In this document: in pieces, positions 16,809 through 25,099 of the stretch
Layout of the letters: each line of letters begins with the position of its first letter
How positions within the stretch are numbered: the stretch's first letter is position 1
Origin: Streptomyces sp. CB02366
GTDB taxonomy: Bacteria > Actinomycetota > Actinomycetes > Streptomycetales > Streptomycetaceae
DNA: 64,000 nucleotides
Reading direction: 5' to 3'
Assembly (NCBI RefSeq): GCF_001905905.1
Contig: NZ_LIVT01000001.1
Location: 434,001 to 498,000 of the forward strand
The notes under the pieces: generated by a model
Told to the model about the DNA's origin: nothing
The model's input: only the letters and a program-made list of their open reading frames with translations
Databases searched by the model: none
Program-made: the position numbers and the translations under genes

Positions 16809-17633
16809 TCAGGCTGCTCCCCCGTCCCAGGTCGCGGTGTCCGGGTCGAGGCCGTGGGCGCGCGCGTCGGCGTCGACGAGGCGGCGGAACCAGGTGGCGA
16901 GGCCGGGGCGGACGCCGTCGTAGTGGGCGGCGAACCCCGGATCGTCCTCGTACATGCGGGCGAGGCAGACCTGCATCTGCCTGGTGAGGGGGAAGTTCGC
17001 GGCGAAGACGTCGCGGTGCCGCTCCACGAGGCGCTGTGCTTCCGGGCTGCCGGGGGCCACCCCGGCGTCCATCGCCTCTCCGAGGGCCCGGTCGAGGGCA
17101 GCGATGTCGTCGGCTACGGCCTGCCACTCCTCCGGGGTGCGGGAGGCCGAACGTTCGGCGTACTGCCGCCACTGCGTGGTGTCCCCGTAGAGCCGGCGGG
17201 CCTTGACCGACCCCTCCGGATCCCACTGCGGGCCGAAGATCTCGGCCTGCTGCTCGACGGTCAGCAGCAGGCCCCGCTCCTGGGCCTCGATCATCCGGTC
17301 CAGTCCGCCGATGAGCTGCCGGAGGCGGTCGATCCGTTCGGCGACCTGGGTACGTTGCGCGCGCAACGCACCCGGTACGTCGGTGGCCGAGTCGTCCAGG
17401 ACGGCCCCGATCCTGTCCAGGCCGAGGCCGAGCTCGCGGTAGACGACGATGCGGTGCAGGCGTTCCAGGTCACCGGCGGTGTAGAGCCGGTATCCGGCGG
17501 CCGTGCGCAGCGAGGGCCGTGCCAGGCCGATCTCGTCCCAATGGTGCAGCGCGCGGACGGTCACGGGCAGACGCGCCGAGACCTGGCCGACGGTCAGGCC
17601 CTCGGCGTCCGGTGTCTCAGCCATGCTCCTCAT
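16809..17633 (-). CDS. MerR-family regulator with TipAS domain (TipA-like)
   Basis: 274 residues. The N-terminal winged helix (about 12-80: TVGQVSARLPVTVRALHHWDEIGL...YRLYTAGDLERLHRI) is followed by a dimerisation coiled coil and a TipAS antibiotic-recognition domain (about 150-260, with QRLVERHRDVFAANF and RMYEDDPGFAAHYDG). TipA proteins bind thiopeptides and activate promoters with long spacers. The gene overlaps the 3' end of the VOC gene by 17 bp and is co-transcribed from the promoter at 18161-18191, whose 19-bp spacer and dyad fit autogenous MerR control. ATG 17633 is preferred over 17624 on spacing to GAGG. Confidence 0.87.
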   Translation of the reverse strand: MRSMAETPDAEGLTVGQVSARLPVTVRALHHWDEIGLARPSLRTAAGYRLYTAGDLERLHRIVVYRELGLGLDRIGAVLDDSATDVPGALRAQRTQVAERIDRLRQLIGGLDRMIEAQERGLLLTVEQQAEIFGPQWDPEGSVKARRLYGDTTQWRQYAERSASRTPEEWQAVADDIAALDRALGEAMDAGVAPGSPEAQRLVERHRDVFAANFPLTRQMQVCLARMYEDDPGFAAHYDGVRPGLATWFRRLVDADARAHGLDPDTATWDGGAA

Positions 17634-18153
17634 TGTCGTCGTCCTCGTCGCCGGGCGGGGTGATCCCCATGGCTTCCAGGTTCCGCGCCTCCTGAGCGGC
17701 CGGGTCGAAGGGCTTCGCCGCGGTGAAGACGATCCGGGCGTTCTCGGGCGTGATCACCTCCACGTCACGGGTGTTCCAGGGCGTGTCACGCGGGCCGTCC
17801 ACCGCGTCCGGGCGCAGCGCCCGGCACGCCTCGGCGAGGGATTCGACCTGGCTGAGGACGCCGGAGAAGCTGAAGCTCATCGCCGGGGGCTGGTCCGGAA
17901 CGCTCTCCGCCGCGATGAGGAGCACGTCCTGGAACGCCCATCGGCGCAGGTGCACCAGCGTGCCGGGGACGCCGAACAGCTCGAAGAACCCGAGGCCCCG
18001 GGTCCAGAAGTCCACCGACTCCGCCAGGTCGGTCGTGGGGATCGAGACGAAGGAGGGCATGCCGTAGATGCCGTGGAACGGCTCCGGCGGAACCGCGTCC
18101 GGGCCGGGGGCGGGTACGGGGCTCATCTCGAAGGCGTTGTAGTAGTCGCTCAT
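17617..18153 (-). CDS. VOC (glyoxalase/bleomycin-resistance) family protein
   Basis: 178 residues. A vicinal-oxygen-chelate fold is indicated by PSFVSIPTTDLAESVDFWTR, LGFFELFGVPGTLVHLRR and a second half with WNTRDVEVITPENARIVF. Members are small-molecule binding or dioxygenase/glyoxalase-like proteins, and several give resistance by sequestering antibiotics. It is the first gene of an operon with a TipA-type MerR activator, so it is probably induced by the ligand of that activator. The C-terminus is very acidic (DEDDDNEE). ATG 18153 lies 7 bases after the -10 element, implying a leaderless mRNA. Confidence 0.83.
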   Translation of the reverse strand: MSDYYNAFEMSPVPAPGPDAVPPEPFHGIYGMPSFVSIPTTDLAESVDFWTRGLGFFELFGVPGTLVHLRRWAFQDVLLIAAESVPDQPPAMSFSFSGVLSQVESLAEACRALRPDAVDGPRDTPWNTRDVEVITPENARIVFTAAKPFDPAAQEARNLEAMGITPPGDEDDDNEEHG

Positions 18154-18160
18154 GGGCCCC

Positions 18161-18191
18161 ACTGTCGAGCCTCACGCAACGTGAGGGTCAA
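18161..18191 (-). promoter_or_regulatory. MerR-type promoter: -35 TTGACC, 19-bp spacer with dyad, -10 GACAGT
   Basis: On the minus strand TTGACC (18191-18186) and GACAGT (18166-18161) are separated by 19 bp. The dyad CCTCACG-TTG-CGTGAGG (18186-18170) lies between them. A long spacer with a centred dyad is the hallmark of MerR-activated promoters. The VOC start codon is 7 bases after the -10. Confidence 0.75.
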
Positions 18192-18516
18192 GCCGGAACC
18201 GTGAGGTGTTCTCCGAAGCGCCGACCTGGTCGACCCGAGCGGCGATGTCCTCGATCTCACGGTCGACGGCGTAGGCGTCGGCATCACCGCTGGCCCCCCG
18301 GCCGCGCCGGTCGTAGTCGACCACGGTGAAGTGCTCGGTGAGCAGCGCGGCGAGCTTCACCGTGTCGGAGCGGTCGGCCGGCGCCGACGCCACCAGAACG
18401 ACGGCGGGCCCGCTGCCCGACCGTTCATAGGCGATCTCGGTGCCGTCGGCGGACACAGCGACAGCGCCGGCCGCCCCTCCCGCGCCGGACGGAGAGCGGT
18501 CGTGGTCTGCGGTCAT
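18172..18516 (-). pseudogene. Truncated alpha/beta hydrolase
   Basis: 114 residues, versus about 260 for the family. The N-terminal part is normal: DGTEIAYERSGSGPAVVLV, LLTEHFTVVDYDRRGRGASG and YAVDREIEDIAA. After DQVGAS the homology stops, before the strand carrying the catalytic Ser elbow, and the frame closes in unrelated sequence that is the MerR-type promoter of the next operon. The protein cannot be catalytic as encoded. The break near 18225 marks a deletion or insertion junction. Confidence 0.7.
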
Positions 18517-18732
18517 GGGTGACTCCCGGTCTACGTAGGGCAAGGGCGACCGGCGCGGTCGTCCTCATGCAGACCTCCGCACCGCCGAGAACTCCTCGGT
18601 GAGCGGAGAGATCAAGAGCACGGCCCACACCTGGCAGCATGTTGACATGAGCTTGACACTCACAGGGCCGCCCCCGAGGCTCGGAATCCCCCAAGAACCA
18701 TGGACAGCTCGACGACAATGAGGTGGAGACCC

Positions 18733-19521
18733 ATGCGATCACGCCCCATCGGATTCCTCGTCTCGGCCATCGCCGGCGCGGCCCTCGCGTTCGGCGGCAC
18801 GACCACCGCCTCCGCGGGCCCGTCCCCCGCCCCGGCCCCGGCCCCCGGCTCCGCGTCGGCCACGGACGTCGGTACGGCCGACGCCTGTTACACCTGGAGC
18901 GGAACCCTCCGTGAGGGCTCCAGCGGCGAAGCCGTGCGCCAGCTCCAGATCCGGGTCGCGGGCTATCCGGGCTACGGCAGCCAGATCGCCATCGACGGAC
19001 AGTTCGGCCCGGCCACCAAGGCGGCGGTCGCCCGCTTCCAGGCCGCGTACGGGCTGGCCTCCGACGGCATCGCCGGCGCCCAGACGTTCAACAAGATCTA
19101 CCAGTTGCAGGACGACGACTGCACGCCGGTCAACTTCACCTACGCCGAGCTGAACCGCTGCAACTCCGACTGGTCCGGGGGCAAGGTCAGCGCCGGAACC
19201 GCGCGCGCCAACGCCCTGGTGACCATGTGGAAGCTCCAGGCGATGCGGCACGCGATGGGCGACCGGCCCATCACGGTCAACGGCGGCTTCCGCAGCGTGT
19301 CCTGCAACAGCGCGGTGGGCGGCGCGACCAACAGCCGCCACATGTACGGCCACGCGGCGGACCTCGGCGCGGGCTCCCAGGGCTTCTGCGCCCTCGCCAA
19401 GGCCGCGCGCAACCACGGCTTCACCGAGATCCTCGGCCCCGGCTACCCGGGCCACAACGACCACACCCACATCGCGGGGGGCAGCGGGCGCTTCTGGTCC
19501 GCGCCGAGCTGCGGCATCTGA
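18733..19521 (+). CDS. Secreted zinc D-Ala-D-Ala carboxypeptidase-like M15 peptidase with peptidoglycan-binding domain
   Basis: 262 residues. A signal peptide (about 1-28) and an Ala/Pro linker precede a PG_binding_1 domain (about 55-115: LREGSSGEAVRQLQIRVAG, IDGQFGPATKAAVARFQ). An M15 metallopeptidase domain follows (about 130-260) with zinc and catalytic elements SRHMYGHAADLG and HNDHTHIAGG. This architecture matches the Streptomyces albus G carboxypeptidase type, with the binding domain in front. It trims or cleaves cell-wall peptides outside the cell. GGTGGAG precedes the ATG at 18733. A strong hairpin follows the stop; TTGACA-like sequences near 18640-18660 may be its promoter. Confidence 0.9.
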   Translation: MRSRPIGFLVSAIAGAALAFGGTTTASAGPSPAPAPAPGSASATDVGTADACYTWSGTLREGSSGEAVRQLQIRVAGYPGYGSQIAIDGQFGPATKAAVARFQAAYGLASDGIAGAQTFNKIYQLQDDDCTPVNFTYAELNRCNSDWSGGKVSAGTARANALVTMWKLQAMRHAMGDRPITVNGGFRSVSCNSAVGGATNSRHMYGHAADLGAGSQGFCALAKAARNHGFTEILGPGYPGHNDHTHIAGGSGRFWSAPSCGI

Positions 19522-19527
19522 GGCCCG

Positions 19528-19566
19528 GGAGGGGCGGGGCTTCCCGGCGGGAGGCCCCGCCCCTCC
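19528..19566 (+). terminator. 13-bp GC hairpin after the M15 peptidase gene
   Basis: GGAGGGGCGGGGC and GCCCCGCCCCTCC form a perfect stem with a 13-base loop, starting 7 bp after the stop. Confidence 0.75.
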
Positions 19567-19856
19567 GCGTACGGCAAGCGGACCCGGGCCCTCGGGCAAG
19601 CTCGTCCCCGACGTCCAGCTCCAGGACCGCCTGCCCCCACCGAAGGCCGTCAGCCCCGCACCCGGCAGGACGCCGAAGGGCCGCGCCTCCAACACCTTCC
19701 GCCCGTACGCGGGTTCCGGGGCTTCCGCCTCCCTGCTCCACCTCGTCTCCGGGGAAGGACGGGACGAATCTCCGGGGAAGGACGGGACGGGCGTCGCCTC
19801 CCCGCCGCCCTCCCGCCGACGCCGGGCCCCCGGACCGGCCCGCTACTGTCTGCCGC
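19567..19856. other. Intergenic stretch with a 21-bp direct repeat
   Basis: About 290 bp after the terminator. The only structure seen is TCTCCGGGGAAGGACGGGAC (plus a final G), present at 19746-19766 and again at 19769-19789, a 23-bp period. No ribosome-binding site stands before the next ATG (19857), which may be leaderless. Confidence 0.5.
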
Positions 19857-20927
19857 ATGGAGAAGAACACGATCCCGCGCGGACGGTGGCTCGACGACGA
19901 CGTCTTCCGCACGCTGGTGAAGGAGGTCGTGCCGCTGCGGCCGGACTCGTGGACCCTGGCGGATTTCGCGCGGGCCACGGCCGGGCTGGGCTGGGAACTC
20001 CGGGAACCGAGGACCGTCGGGGACAGGATCTGGCACAGGTTCGCCCCGCGGAACGGCCCCTCGTACGGGTACGGCACCCTGGTCGCCGACGCGTCCGCGC
20101 CCGAGCGGATACGCAGCCTGAACGTCAGCCTCGTCGACCTGCCCGAGGAGGACGTCTTCTCCGTCGCGGGCCGTACGCGCGCCGCGTGGTGGGTCATGGA
20201 GGAAGAACTGGGCCCGCCCGCCATGTGGGGAGGCTACTCGGGCCCGTGGATGCTGTGGCGGCGCCCCGGGGCCGACGCGCCCGGCGGCCCCCGGCCCCAC
20301 GGCCTCCCCGATCTCCTGCTGCACGGGCACGACGACGGCCGGATGAGCCTGGACCTCCTGCCGCCCGGATCGGACGCCGACACCGTCGGGCGGGCGAGCG
20401 TCCGGGGCCGCTGGTACGCCGCCCAGCCGTCCCACCTGCCGCCCGACCCCCTTTCCGCCGCACCCCATCGGCCCGCCACCACCTGGGAAGACGTGGAGAA
20501 GCGCCTGACCCGGGCCCTGGGGTCCCTCAACCGCTGCGCGCCGTTCTTCCCCGGCAGGTTCATCCTGCACCTGGGGGCGTCCCGTGATCCGCAGCGCTTC
20601 GTCCAGTGCTGGAGCCAGGACCTGAGCCTCGTCATCGAGGCCACCGGCTACCTCCACCACCCGGACTCGGCCAACCCCGCGCACCTGGCCCGGAACGGCT
20701 GGGATTTCTCCCGCTCGATCTGGCAACGCCGCTTCCCCGACGCCATGGAGGACCGCGAGCAGGCGGCGGCCACCGCCGCCCGCATGCTCATCGAAGAACT
20801 ACGGTGCCTGGGCGTCGAGTTGGCGGATCTGTCCTACGACGGCACGATCAGCGGACGCGGCCAGGGCTTCCACCTCGAACTCCCGGACCTGGGCATCCCG
20901 CGCGTCCACCAGCCCGTCGACGGCTGA
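19857..20927 (+). CDS. Hypothetical protein with a C-terminal TY-Chap/YbjN-like domain
   Basis: 356 residues, soluble. The first half (1-155: FRTLVKEVVPLRPDSWTLAD, GLGWELREPRTVGD, GPWMLWRRPG) resembles uncharacterised streptomycete domains. After a Pro-rich linker, the second half (about 210-345) starts TWEDVEKRLTRALGSLN and continues with RFVQCWSQDLSLVIEATGYL, LARNGWDF and ELRCLGVELADLSYDG. That order resembles TY-Chap/YbjN-type chaperone-like folds. The assignment is from pattern memory only; no activity can be named. Flanked by the M15 peptidase and a convergent hypothetical gene. Confidence 0.65.
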   Translation: MEKNTIPRGRWLDDDVFRTLVKEVVPLRPDSWTLADFARATAGLGWELREPRTVGDRIWHRFAPRNGPSYGYGTLVADASAPERIRSLNVSLVDLPEEDVFSVAGRTRAAWWVMEEELGPPAMWGGYSGPWMLWRRPGADAPGGPRPHGLPDLLLHGHDDGRMSLDLLPPGSDADTVGRASVRGRWYAAQPSHLPPDPLSAAPHRPATTWEDVEKRLTRALGSLNRCAPFFPGRFILHLGASRDPQRFVQCWSQDLSLVIEATGYLHHPDSANPAHLARNGWDFSRSIWQRRFPDAMEDREQAAATAARMLIEELRCLGVELADLSYDGTISGRGQGFHLELPDLGIPRVHQPVDG

Positions 20928-21086
20928 GGCGAGCACGCGTCCCGAGGTGTTCCCGCCACCGGCGCCGCCGCACGGTGGCGGGCCGCTGTGCCGGCGCCCC
21001 GGCCGACGAGGGGCGGCCGCCCCGGTGTGCTCGGTGCGCATCCCGGTCGCCCCACGGCCCGAGGGACACGATCCCCGGCCGGAGTC

Positions 21087-21527
21087 CTACAGCGTCATAC
21101 GGCAGTAGAGTCCCTGGCCGTGCGACCGGGCCGCTTCGGCCAGGGCCGCGAGCTCGTCGAGGAAGTCCGCGAGGTGGCGGGCGTCCGCGGCCCCGTAGAA
21201 CTCCTCCGCCCGCGACCACGGTACGGATATTTCGGCCAGCAGCTCGCGGGGGGCGTCCGCCAGAGCGTCGCGCACCTCGTCCGGCAGGGTGACGATCCAC
21301 GTGCTCTCCGCCTCCGGACTCGTCACCAGGTGAGCGAACCGGGGGTGTCCGACGACGGCTTCGACCGGTGTGCGCATCAGCAGCGCCACCGCGCTCCCGA
21401 GGAGGACAACGGGATCGATCGTCTTCACCCAGACCGTGGCGAACCCCGCGTCATCAGGCCCTTCCGCACAGGCCGAGGCCGCTTCCCGATCACCTGGAGC
21501 ACGGAAGTAGTCGAAGAAGACGCCCAT
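21087..21527 (-). CDS. Conserved Streptomyces hypothetical protein
   Basis: 146 residues beginning MGVFFDYFRAPGDREAASAC. The order GxxFDYF, then TVWVKTIDPVVLLGSAVALL, then PWSRAEEFYGAADARHLADF and a closing GQGLYC is a recurrent streptomycete family of unknown function, often annotated only as hypothetical. Soluble, with no membrane segment and no enzyme motif. The ATG at 21527 gives the usual N-terminus; the frame is open 19 codons further upstream. It lies downstream of the DUF6056 gene in the same orientation, 114 bp away, so it may be separate. Confidence 0.7.
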   Translation of the reverse strand: MGVFFDYFRAPGDREAASACAEGPDDAGFATVWVKTIDPVVLLGSAVALLMRTPVEAVVGHPRFAHLVTSPEAESTWIVTLPDEVRDALADAPRELLAEISVPWSRAEEFYGAADARHLADFLDELAALAEAARSHGQGLYCRMTL

Positions 21528-21641
21528 GCCGAGAAGTCTCGCAAGAGGCTCTGACAGCCGGCGAACGGCCGCGGTCGTCGGCACGGGCGGAGGGGGGCCG
21601 ACAGCGGCTTCGGCCGCCTCCGCGCCGCCCCGGCGGCAGGG

Positions 21642-23234
21642 TCACGATCCGGGGCCGCCGTGCCGGCGAGGGTGTTCCGCACGACCGTCCGTGACCCGGT
21701 CGATTCGGTAGAAGTCCGCGACGCAGCCGCCGGGCCAGTAGGCGCGTCCGCCCCGGCTGAACGGTTCCAGCATCTGGCTGATCACCAGGCGCTCGTACGG
21801 CAGGACCCGTTCGCCCTTCGCCGCTCCCTCGCGCAGTCGGCGGTCCTGCGCGTCCCACTTCCCGGCCCGGTCCCGCAGCGCCGTGCCCAGGTGGTCCAGG
21901 GCGACGGCCGGGCCCACGCAGACCAGGACGCAGAGGGCGGCGCACACGACCTTCGCCGGGTTCGCGGTGCGGGGGGCATGCCGGCGGAAGGCCAGGCCCA
22001 GCAGGGCTCCCGCACCGACGAGGAGCATCACGTACAGCAGGAGGTAGTCGTTCCACAGCCGGTTGGCGCTCGCATCGCTCACCCGCGCGCCGAACACCGG
22101 GTAGGCGATGACCGTGCAGAGGTAGCCGGAGACCAGGAGCGCGAGCACCCCGGCGGTGGTGAGCAGCGGCCAGTGCGCGGGCGGGCGGGGCGTCGTGCCG
22201 TCCGCCCTCCGGCACAGCAGCCCCAGCAGCACGCCCGCCGCGACCGCGCCGACGTACTGCCAGGTGGTGACCACGGTGACGGTGATCTCGGCGAACGCCC
22301 GCAGCGACGCGGCCAACGAGTCCGAGGCGAGCAGGGACGTGGTCTCCGCGCCGAAGCGCTCCCTGCGGTTGCGGGAGCCGGGCGAGGTGATGAGGACGAG
22401 CGCCCCGGCCGCCGTTCCGGCGAGGCCCGCCGCGCACCACAGCCGGACGAACCCCCGGTGCGCCGCGGCGACGGTCCGGCCGGAGACGAGGAGCGCGGCC
22501 AGGAGCACCGCCACCACCACGATCGCCGTCTCCTCCGACAGCGTGGCGAGGAAGGCCGCCGCGACCGGGGCGACGGCCACCGCGAAGGCGCGCCCCCGGC
22601 GCGAGCGGGCGAGCAGGAGCGGGATGAGGGCGGCGCAGGCCAGGACGGGCGGCAGGGTGTGCGAGACGGACGCGGCGGGCCAGTAGAACGTCTTGTACGT
22701 GTTCGGCGTGGCGAACAGGAAGAGCGCGGTGGTCATGGCCGCCAGGAGGAGCGGCAGCCCGTGCGGGGTGCGCAGACCGGCCCGGCGCAGGGCGAGGACG
22801 GCCACCGCCCACAGCACCGCGATCACCAGGGCCCCGCTGACCACGGGGAACCACTGGTGCCCGGCGACCTGGAACTTCGCGTACGCCCCGACCAGCAGCG
22901 CGTTGGCGACCCGCCCGTTGTCGTCGAGGTAGAACTTCCCGACCAGGCCGCCGACCCCGTCGTCCCGTACGAGCGGCAGGAAGCACCAGTCGTCCGCGCC
23001 GGGCCGCACCCATCGCCCGAACCAGGACGCGGCGGCGAGGAGGGCGAGGGGCGGGAGGGCGAGGGCGGTCACCCACAGGGCGGTCCAGGGGCGGCCGGAG
23101 GGGGGCCGGTCCCGGTCCCGCCCGGTCCGGTCCCGCCCGGTCCGGTCGGACTCCGTCGCGCGCCCGGTCCGGTCGGACTCCGTGGCGCGCCGCGGGCCGG
23201 TCGGGTCGGCGCTCACGGGTACGTCGTCGGGCAT
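21642..23234 (-). CDS. DUF6056-like polytopic membrane protein (possible GT-C-type glycosyltransferase)
   Basis: 530 residues. A cytoplasmic Arg/Asp/Thr-rich head (about 1-50) contains a near-repeat of RATESDRTG. It precedes 10 or more predicted TM helices (WTALWVTALALPPLALLAAA onward). The early loop motif GADDWCFLPLV and DNGRVANALL resembles the acidic first-loop signature of polyprenyl-phosphate-sugar-dependent (GT-C) enzymes and of DUF6056 proteins; the enzymatic role is inference. The start is 8 bp after the stop of the GT2-GtrA fusion gene, so the two are translationally linked and probably decorate a surface polymer together. Confidence 0.75.
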   Translation of the reverse strand: MPDDVPVSADPTGPRRATESDRTGRATESDRTGRDRTGRDRDRPPSGRPWTALWVTALALPPLALLAAASWFGRWVRPGADDWCFLPLVRDDGVGGLVGKFYLDDNGRVANALLVGAYAKFQVAGHQWFPVVSGALVIAVLWAVAVLALRRAGLRTPHGLPLLLAAMTTALFLFATPNTYKTFYWPAASVSHTLPPVLACAALIPLLLARSRRGRAFAVAVAPVAAAFLATLSEETAIVVVAVLLAALLVSGRTVAAAHRGFVRLWCAAGLAGTAAGALVLITSPGSRNRRERFGAETTSLLASDSLAASLRAFAEITVTVVTTWQYVGAVAAGVLLGLLCRRADGTTPRPPAHWPLLTTAGVLALLVSGYLCTVIAYPVFGARVSDASANRLWNDYLLLYVMLLVGAGALLGLAFRRHAPRTANPAKVVCAALCVLVCVGPAVALDHLGTALRDRAGKWDAQDRRLREGAAKGERVLPYERLVISQMLEPFSRGGRAYWPGGCVADFYRIDRVTDGRAEHPRRHGGPGS

Positions 23235-23242
23235 CGCGGCCC

Positions 23243-24847
23243 TCACCGGTCCTGGGACGAGCGGGTGGGCAGCGGCGCCGGGGCGGGGCGGCCGGGCGCC
23301 GTTTCCGCCGCGCCCCCCGCCCCCTCCGCCGCCTCCGTCCGCGTACCCGTACCCGCCTCCGCCGCCGCTTCCGCGCCCGCCCCCACCCCCGGCTCCGCTT
23401 CCGCTCCCACCGTCGCCTCCGGGGCGGCGGCCTCCCCGGTCTGCCCCGAGGTGATCGCCCAGCGCGCCAGCAGGAACGAGACCGGGGTGACGAGGACGCC
23501 CGCCGCCAGCGCGGCGAGGTTCTTGTCCATCCCGAGGCCGCTGACCGCCCCGTAGAGCAGCGCCCCGGACGCCACCAGGTTCACCAGGCTGGAGAGCGGA
23601 AAGCGGACGAAGCCGCGCCAGGTCGGCCGCGTCCGGCAGGTGACGTAGGAGTTGAGCAGGAACGAGCACACGACGCTGATCACGTAGCCGACGACATGGG
23701 CCGCCAGGTAAGGGATCCAGCGGTTGAGCGTGGCGTAGACGGCGAGGTAGACGGCGGTGTTCACGCATCCGATGAGGACGAAACTGGTGAACTGGCGGAG
23801 TGTGCGCGTCCGGCCGGGACGGGAGACGGCGGGTTCCGCGGTGACGGCGGTGGAGTGCGCCACCACCCGTTCACCGGTGAGGGCCGGGCGCCTCGGCGGG
23901 CCGTCCGGCAGCACGCGGCAGGTCGCGTCGGTCTCCCGCACCACGTACGGCGGCCGGTGCTTCGCCTCGTGGTAGATGCGGCCCACGTACTCCCCGATCA
24001 CCCCGAGCGTCACCAGCTGGATGCCGCTGAGAGCGACGACGGCGGTGAGCAGGGTGGCGTACCCCGGGGTGTCCGCGCCGTGCAGGACGACGCCGACGAC
24101 CGTCCACAGGGCGTAGGCCAGGGCGGAGACGAAGACCCAGAAGCCGGTGTAGATCGCGAGGCGGAGCGGTCGGTCGTTGAAGGAGAGCAGGCCGTCGATG
24201 CCGTAGTTCAGCAGCCGTTTGCCGCCCCACTTGGAGCGGCCCGCCGCCCGTTCGCTGTTGCGGTAGCGGAAGGTGACCGTGTCGAAGCCGATCCAGGAGA
24301 AGATCCCCTTGGAGAAGCGGTTGCTCTCGGGGAGGGACAGGACGCTCTCCACCGCCCGCCTCGACAGCAGCCGGAAGTCCCCGGAGCCGTCGATCAGCTC
24401 CACGTCCATGCAGCGGCGGACCAGCGCGTAGTAGGTGTGGCTGAGGGTGCTGCGGAGCATGCCCTCGCCCGAGCGGTCGCGGCGCGGGATGACCTGGTCG
24501 TAGCCGTGCCGGTGCAGCTCCAGCATGCGGGGGATCAGCTCGGGCGGGTGCTGGAGGTCGGCGTCCATGATGACCACGGCGGCGCCCCGCGACATGCGGA
24601 GACCGGCGAGCATGGCGGCCTCCTTGCCGAAGTTGCGGCTGAAGGCGGTGTAGTGGACGCGCGGGTCGCCGGCCGCGATGGCGCTGAGCAGCGGGCGGGT
24701 GCGGTCCCGGCTGCCGTCGTCCACGTAACAGATCTCGAAGCTGTCCCCGAGCCGGTCCAGGACGCCGAGGAGGGTGGTGTGGAAGGACTCGATGACCTCG
24801 GCCTCGTCGAAACACGGCACGACGACCGACAGCTGAAGGCCCGCCAC
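23243..24847 (-). CDS. GT2 polyprenyl-phosphate glycosyltransferase fused to a GtrA-like flippase
   Basis: 534 residues. Residues 1-230 are a GT-A family 2 domain ([24 protein letters not shown], the DxD motif [11 protein letters not shown]) followed by two TM helices, as in GtrB/DPM1-type enzymes that charge polyprenyl phosphate with a sugar. Residues about 350-470 are a four-helix GtrA domain ([20 protein letters not shown]) thought to flip the lipid-linked sugar. An Ala/Glu/Pro-rich tail closes the protein. In most bacteria these are separate genes. GGAGGTGAC precedes GTG 24847. The next gene supplies a candidate extracytoplasmic transferase, completing a three-step module. Confidence 0.87.
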   Translation of the reverse strand: MAGLQLSVVVPCFDEAEVIESFHTTLLGVLDRLGDSFEICYVDDGSRDRTRPLLSAIAAGDPRVHYTAFSRNFGKEAAMLAGLRMSRGAAVVIMDADLQHPPELIPRMLELHRHGYDQVIPRRDRSGEGMLRSTLSHTYYALVRRCMDVELIDGSGDFRLLSRRAVESVLSLPESNRFSKGIFSWIGFDTVTFRYRNSERAAGRSKWGGKRLLNYGIDGLLSFNDRPLRLAIYTGFWVFVSALAYALWTVVGVVLHGADTPGYATLLTAVVALSGIQLVTLGVIGEYVGRIYHEAKHRPPYVVRETDATCRVLPDGPPRRPALTGERVVAHSTAVTAEPAVSRPGRTRTLRQFTSFVLIGCVNTAVYLAVYATLNRWIPYLAAHVVGYVISVVCSFLLNSYVTCRTRPTWRGFVRFPLSSLVNLVASGALLYGAVSGLGMDKNLAALAAGVLVTPVSFLLARWAITSGQTGEAAAPEATVGAEAEPGVGAGAEAAAEAGTGTRTEAAEGAGGAAETAPGRPAPAPLPTRSSQDR

Positions 24848-25099
24848 ACGTCACCTCCGGACTTCGCTCCTCAGCACCTGCGGGGCCTCGGGTACCGGGC
24901 CCGGAGCGCGCCACGTTCGGCCCCATCTGACGACGGGCGGCGGCCTCCGCCTCTGCGCACACGCACGGGCGGACCGCTTTCCCGCGCCCTTTCATGCGAA
25001 CAGCCGACGCGGGCCGGGGGCCGTTCACGCGGTCGGCGGCGTGAGCCGGGGGGGGCCGCCAGGTCGCGGGGGCACAGGAGCGCACATAGCCTCGCAAAG

